A stretch of DNA of 64,000 bases from Metabacillus dongyingensis (lineage in GTDB: Bacteria; Bacillota; Bacilli; Bacillales; Bacillaceae). The notes beneath the pieces are model-generated. The model ran no database searches. It saw nothing but the letters and a program-made list of their open reading frames with translations, and was not told the DNA's origin. Position numbers and translations under genes: made by a program. Location of the stretch: NCBI RefSeq assembly GCF_019933155.2, contig NZ_CP082944.1, positions 4,280,001 to 4,344,000 on the forward strand. The letters are read 5' to 3'. Shown in pieces: positions 60,828 to 64,000 of this stretch (its first letter is position 1; the number at the start of each line of letters is the position of its first letter).

Positions 60828-61595
60828 TTACCTTCCAGATGAGCCCTCAGGCACATCAAGTGCAGGAGGAGCACTGCCTCCGCCGCCATTGTAATAGCTT
60901 GGCACCTGCCCCTGTACAGCTTTTATTGCAATTGGGATTGTGTTTCTTACAGTAGCGGTTTGAGTGGAAAAAGGGATGACAACTTCTACATTCACTTCAA
61001 TTTCAACCGCAATCTCAATTAAAGCATTATTAATTCCATACTGCTGAATGGTTTCTTTTACGTCAGTCTGGACTTCTCCCACCACATAGAAGCGAACCGG
61101 AACCCTTGGCCCAAGGTTACCGATAAGCGCATTATTTGTAGCTTGGCCCAATGGGATGGAATAGATAATTCCCTCTCCCTGCTCATCTTTTGATATATGT
61201 TCTCCCTCAGGAAGCTCAAGTGCATCTATATTTCCTTTCGAAGCTTCTCTCAAGTTCGTTTGAATTTTATCTGTTGTTTTAGCAAGCACGCTTCTTACAA
61301 ACTTTGCGTTGAAATCGATCGTAGTAACATTCCCTTTTTCATCTGTATCGACAACAAACATTTCATCCACATCAACGTCTTCTTTTATGTCTTTATTGAT
61401 TGCATTTTGAATAACGAGTGTTGCAATCCGTTTCGTTTCTGTCTCTGCAACAGTCATTAATGTTGGTTCAATTCCTTTATTGACGATCCACAGACCTGCA
61501 GCTGTAGAAAAAATAAAAAAGACAAGTGTAAGCAGGAATACATACCGGAAAGGAAGCGGCCCCTTCTTTTGAGGGCGTTTGCGGAATCTGGCCAA
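60828..61595 (-). CDS. yunB: Sporulation protein YunB
   Basis: 255 residues. A single N-terminal membrane helix (about 17-40) follows a basic start (MARFRKRPQKKG). The ectodomain has GIEPTLMTVAETETKRIATL, DFNAKFVRSVLAKTTDKIQT and VPVRFYVVGEVQTDVK. A glycine- and proline-rich tail ends it. YunB is a mother-cell (sigma-E) sporulation protein in B. subtilis. The start is TTG at 61595, with AAGGGGGG upstream. Confidence 0.93.
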   Translation of the reverse strand: MARFRKRPQKKGPLPFRYVFLLTLVFFIFSTAAGLWIVNKGIEPTLMTVAETETKRIATLVIQNAINKDIKEDVDVDEMFVVDTDEKGNVTTIDFNAKFVRSVLAKTTDKIQTNLREASKGNIDALELPEGEHISKDEQGEGIIYSIPLGQATNNALIGNLGPRVPVRFYVVGEVQTDVKETIQQYGINNALIEIAVEIEVNVEVVIPFSTQTATVRNTIPIAIKAVQGQVPSYYNGGGGSAPPALDVPEGSSGR

Positions 61596-61727
61596 AAATA
61601 AATCCCCCCTTTACATGATATGTTTATGCAGGCAAGGAGGGATGTACGCATTCTTTTTCATCTATGATTTTGAAATGAATATTTAATAAGCTATTCCTAA
61701 AATAAGGCGCTTTTTGTTTTTCTGTCA

Positions 61728-62030
61728 TTACAGCATTCTTAACAATGCCTCTCTGCCGCTCATACCGACATGTATGCCGCGATTTTCCGCTTCAAATGTA
61801 ATGGATTCAAGAGGGGCATCAAGCAGCTGTTCAATGGTACGGACGCCTACTGCACGCCCAGCAATAATTCCGCGGTCTTTTAATTTTTCATTGAGCAAAG
61901 CTACATCAAGCGCGCCGCACATAATGTATCCCTTTTCACTTGTCACAGCCAAAAAATTGGTTTTTGGCAATGCTACCGTAATGGCTGTAAACTGATTGTT
62001 TTCAATAATAATTGGTGTCATTGATACCAT
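61728..62030 (-). CDS. yunC: YunC, DUF1805 protein
   Basis: A 100-residue protein with the DUF1805 core PKTNFLAVTSEKGYIMCGAL and DRGIIAGRAVGVRTIEQLLD. The small alpha/beta fold contains a conserved CGALD segment. Function unknown. AAGGGAGTG precedes the ATG. It follows yunD (74-bp gap) on the same strand and may be cotranscribed. Confidence 0.9.
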   Translation of the reverse strand: MVSMTPIIIENNQFTAITVALPKTNFLAVTSEKGYIMCGALDVALLNEKLKDRGIIAGRAVGVRTIEQLLDAPLESITFEAENRGIHVGMSGREALLRML

Positions 62031-62104
62031 CGTTATTTCACTCCCTTCCTTCTACAATTTATGAAGAAAGGAGACATGGAGTGTGAAAATTAGGCATTCT
62101 TGGA

Positions 62105-63493
62105 CTAATGTACCTGTTTTAGCTTCCAGGCAAGCAGATCCCTCAGCATTTCAGGCATATAATACGTTTTCTTTTCCGCATGACCAATAGATGGATACAG
62201 GACACCAAGTGTAAACATATCCACTGTAGCTACTGCATAAATTCGTTCTGTCTGTATAGGTGCCCCTGATACCAGAATTTCTTTTACATGGTGCAAACCA
62301 TCTTCTAATGGCTCTGTAAAAACCTCAATCCCGTCAAAAACCATTCGTCCCATTACATGGCCCCGGAAACCAAGCCCCTTTAATTTCAGCTGCTCCATCC
62401 TTTCTGAGCGCGCTTCTAAAATAACTTCCTTTAGGACGTCTCCTTTTAAATAAACCGTGCATGGATTAATAGGATGCGGACAAATCCGGTGCAGATCCTT
62501 TTTGGTGACAGGGCCTTTTTTAAGAGGCTCAAGCAGTATTCCTGCATTCACCATGCTTACTTCTCCCTTGCACCATTCTTTAATTGCAGCTGCTAATAGA
62601 TCAGTGAATTCTGATGGACCAAACCAGTCCAATAATAAATCCTCTTCTAAAACAGTAACTGTTTCAGATAGGATCTCATCACTTTTTATAGTCTCATTTA
62701 CTAGAAACTGCTTTGTGTCTTCACACTCGGGCTCTGAAAGAATGTTAATAACTTCAGCTTCCTTATCTATTAAGGTGCTGGTTTTATCCACAGTAAGAGA
62801 AATATGCCCAACCAATCCACAGTTTTTCCCTGCACCTGTTAATAAAGCGCCATGCAGAAGTTTCCCTTTTTCAAAGATATGATGAGTATGAGCCCCGAGT
62901 ATGACATCAATTTCCGGAAACTCTTTTGCCACGATTTCATCATCATTTATTCCTAAATGAGAAAGCAAAATGATCATATCCGCTTCATCTTTCACCATTT
63001 GAATTGTCTCCTGAAGACTTTGAAACGGATCTTTTATTTTCCAGCCGAGCAATTGATAAAATTTTTCGTAAAAAACGCTTACTCCCAGTAATACTGCCTT
63101 AGTGCCATTTGATAAAGTGATGATTTCATAAGGCTTCACCCAGCTCGGACGTTCACCCAGTTCCGTATATAAGTTTGAAAGAACAACCGGAAAACGCGCA
63201 TGTTTGTATAGAGTGTCAAGCGCTTCATGAGGGAGTGTAATTCCTTCATTATTGCCGATGGTAACGGCATCATAATTCAGGGCATTTAGAAGGTCGACAT
63301 TAGCTTTTCCTTCTGTTGCTTCTGTAATGGGATGAACACGGTCGATGTGATCTCCAACATCAACTAAAATCATTTCTTCACCGTTTGCAGCATGTTCTTT
63401 TTTCATTCTTTTTAAATAGTGCGCAACTTTGGGCCAGTTTTCAAAATAACTGTGTAAATCGTTAGTGTGATATAGATGAATGGTCTCTGCCAT
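62105..63493 (-). CDS. yunD: Metallophosphatase/5'-nucleotidase family protein YunD
   Basis: A 462-residue protein of the UshA-like family without signal peptide. Metal motifs: HTNDLHSYFEN, VDVGDHIDRVHP, TIGNNEGIT, ILLSHLGINDDEI and GAHTHHIFEKG. The 5'-nucleotidase C domain follows (about 275-450). The usual GNHE is GNNE here, which I recall as normal for YunD. It is cytosolic, unlike the exported enzyme at 16-20 kb. It overlaps no neighbour; yunE lies upstream by 15 bp. Confidence 0.92.
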   Translation of the reverse strand: MAETIHLYHTNDLHSYFENWPKVAHYLKRMKKEHAANGEEMILVDVGDHIDRVHPITEATEGKANVDLLNALNYDAVTIGNNEGITLPHEALDTLYKHARFPVVLSNLYTELGERPSWVKPYEIITLSNGTKAVLLGVSVFYEKFYQLLGWKIKDPFQSLQETIQMVKDEADMIILLSHLGINDDEIVAKEFPEIDVILGAHTHHIFEKGKLLHGALLTGAGKNCGLVGHISLTVDKTSTLIDKEAEVINILSEPECEDTKQFLVNETIKSDEILSETVTVLEEDLLLDWFGPSEFTDLLAAAIKEWCKGEVSMVNAGILLEPLKKGPVTKKDLHRICPHPINPCTVYLKGDVLKEVILEARSERMEQLKLKGLGFRGHVMGRMVFDGIEVFTEPLEDGLHHVKEILVSGAPIQTERIYAVATVDMFTLGVLYPSIGHAEKKTYYMPEMLRDLLAWKLKQVH

Positions 63494-63508
63494 TTACATT
63501 CTCCTCTA

Positions 63509-64000
63509 TTAAAAAATACCTTCATAAATCAGTTTTAAACCGGCCAGAATGAGGACAAGACGCAGTAAGTTGATTACTGTTTTACCCGATAGCTTTGTCG
63601 CAATCATGGCTCCTGCTTTCCCGCCTGCCCACGCCCCCGGTATTAATGCTAAAGCAAAAAGCCAGTTCACATTTCCAAGCGCGATATGCATGACAGAGCT
63701 TGAAAGACCTGATAGAAAAATAATAAACATCGATGTGGCGACTGCAATATGCGGCGGAAATAAGAATAGCAGCACCATTGCAGGGACCATTAGAACTCCG
63801 CCGCCAATTCCGAACAGCCCTGAGATAAATCCAACTCCAAATGAGATAAAGACAGCAGGGGCAGGTTTATAAAAATAAACAGCATCATTGCCGTTTTCAG
63901 ATGGATAATAGCGGATTACATCACCCAGTCCCGGCTCTCTGTATTTCGGCTTCCATTTGTCTCTCATCATAAGCAGCAGTGAGACAGCAATCATGAATAA
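63509..64000 (-). CDS. yunE: TauE/SafE-family sulfite exporter YunE, 5' end outside window
   Basis: The C-terminal 160-odd residues of a membrane permease. It contains PAVFISFGVGFISGLFGIGG (the second glycine-rich TauE repeat), four hydrophobic helices and the end LAGLKLIYEGIF. The frame is open to base 64000, so the N-terminal repeat lies outside. An internal ATG at 63994 is not the true start. The family exports sulfite or organosulfonates. It precedes yunD by 15 bp, so the two are one operon. Confidence 0.9.
   Translation of the reverse strand, partial: LFMIAVSLLLMMRDKWKPKYREPGLGDVIRYYPSENGNDAVYFYKPAPAVFISFGVGFISGLFGIGGGVLMVPAMVLLFLFPPHIAVATSMFIIFLSGLSSSVMHIALGNVNWLFALALIPGAWAGGKAGAMIATKLSGKTVINLLRLVLILAGLKLIYEGIF

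Overview
The window looks like a chromosomal segment of a low-GC Gram-positive spore former of the family Bacillaceae. The signs are AGGAGG-type ribosome binding sites, frequent TTG and GTG starts, sporulation genes (yutH, yunB, lytH, a YhcN/YlaJ lipoprotein, a sporulation-type sensor kinase) and a long gene order remembered from Bacillus subtilis (ald/adeR, yuiH to yuiA, yumB, yumC, yutM to yutB, yunA to yunE). The species cannot be named from sequence alone; it is not B. subtilis, because several islands differ. I see no rRNA, tRNA, CRISPR array, prophage, transposase or plasmid feature.

Layout. 1-1.7 kb: a CorC/HlyC-type ion transporter (cut by the left edge) behind a MerR regulator. 1.8-11.9 kb: a xylose/alpha-xyloside island. 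On the minus strand these are, in order of transcription, a cytosolic GH31 alpha-xylosidase, a sugar-binding lipoprotein, two ABC permeases, xylA and xylB; the ROK repressor xylR diverges. A sigma-A promoter, a cre site over its -35 and an operator-like dyad sit in between. No ATPase is encoded, so a shared one (MsmX type) is presumably used. 12-15.8 kb: small accessory genes, a gene remnant, two tandem REP-like elements and yueD. 16-20.5 kb: a 1507-residue exported nuclease/5'-nucleotidase with three cell-wall-binding repeats and a cre site upstream. 21-27.5 kb: adeR and ald, a DsbA-like protein, an EamA permease and a PAS histidine kinase. 27.7-36.5 kb: yuiH, bioY (with a BirA-box candidate), yuiF, pepA, yuiD, a BtuF-like protein, yuiC, yuiB and yuiA. 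36.6-45.9 kb: redox and Fe-S genes (Nudix, yumB, yumC, yutM, yuzB, yutJ, yuzD, yutI) plus dapF, a tandem-repeat protein and a TIMP-like protein. 46-51.5 kb: an S9 peptidase and the hom-thrC-thrB operon. 51.7-64 kb: yutH-yutG-yutF-yutE-yutD-yutC, lipA, lytH, yunB, yunC, yunD and yunE (cut by the right edge).

How the parts fit. The xyl island probably imports a xyloglucan-type alpha-xyloside such as isoprimeverose, splits it inside the cell and passes xylose to the pentose phosphate pathway under XylR and CcpA control. The central block handles redox carriers, Fe-S assembly, biotin uptake and lysine/cell-wall and threonine precursors. The genes at the right end serve sporulation and the spore wall.

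The most interesting unlabelled signals are: a family of REP-like palindromes whose stems covary between copies; a structured spacer between a perfect Shine-Dalgarno and the start of the ion transporter; paired TTAG-N4-CTAA sites around the yuiF promoter; Rex-like and Fur-like boxes on the two sides of the yumB/yumC divergent region; and an 18-bp perfect palindrome upstream of ald. All starts, motif matches and gene-order comparisons were read by eye and from memory; no search was run.
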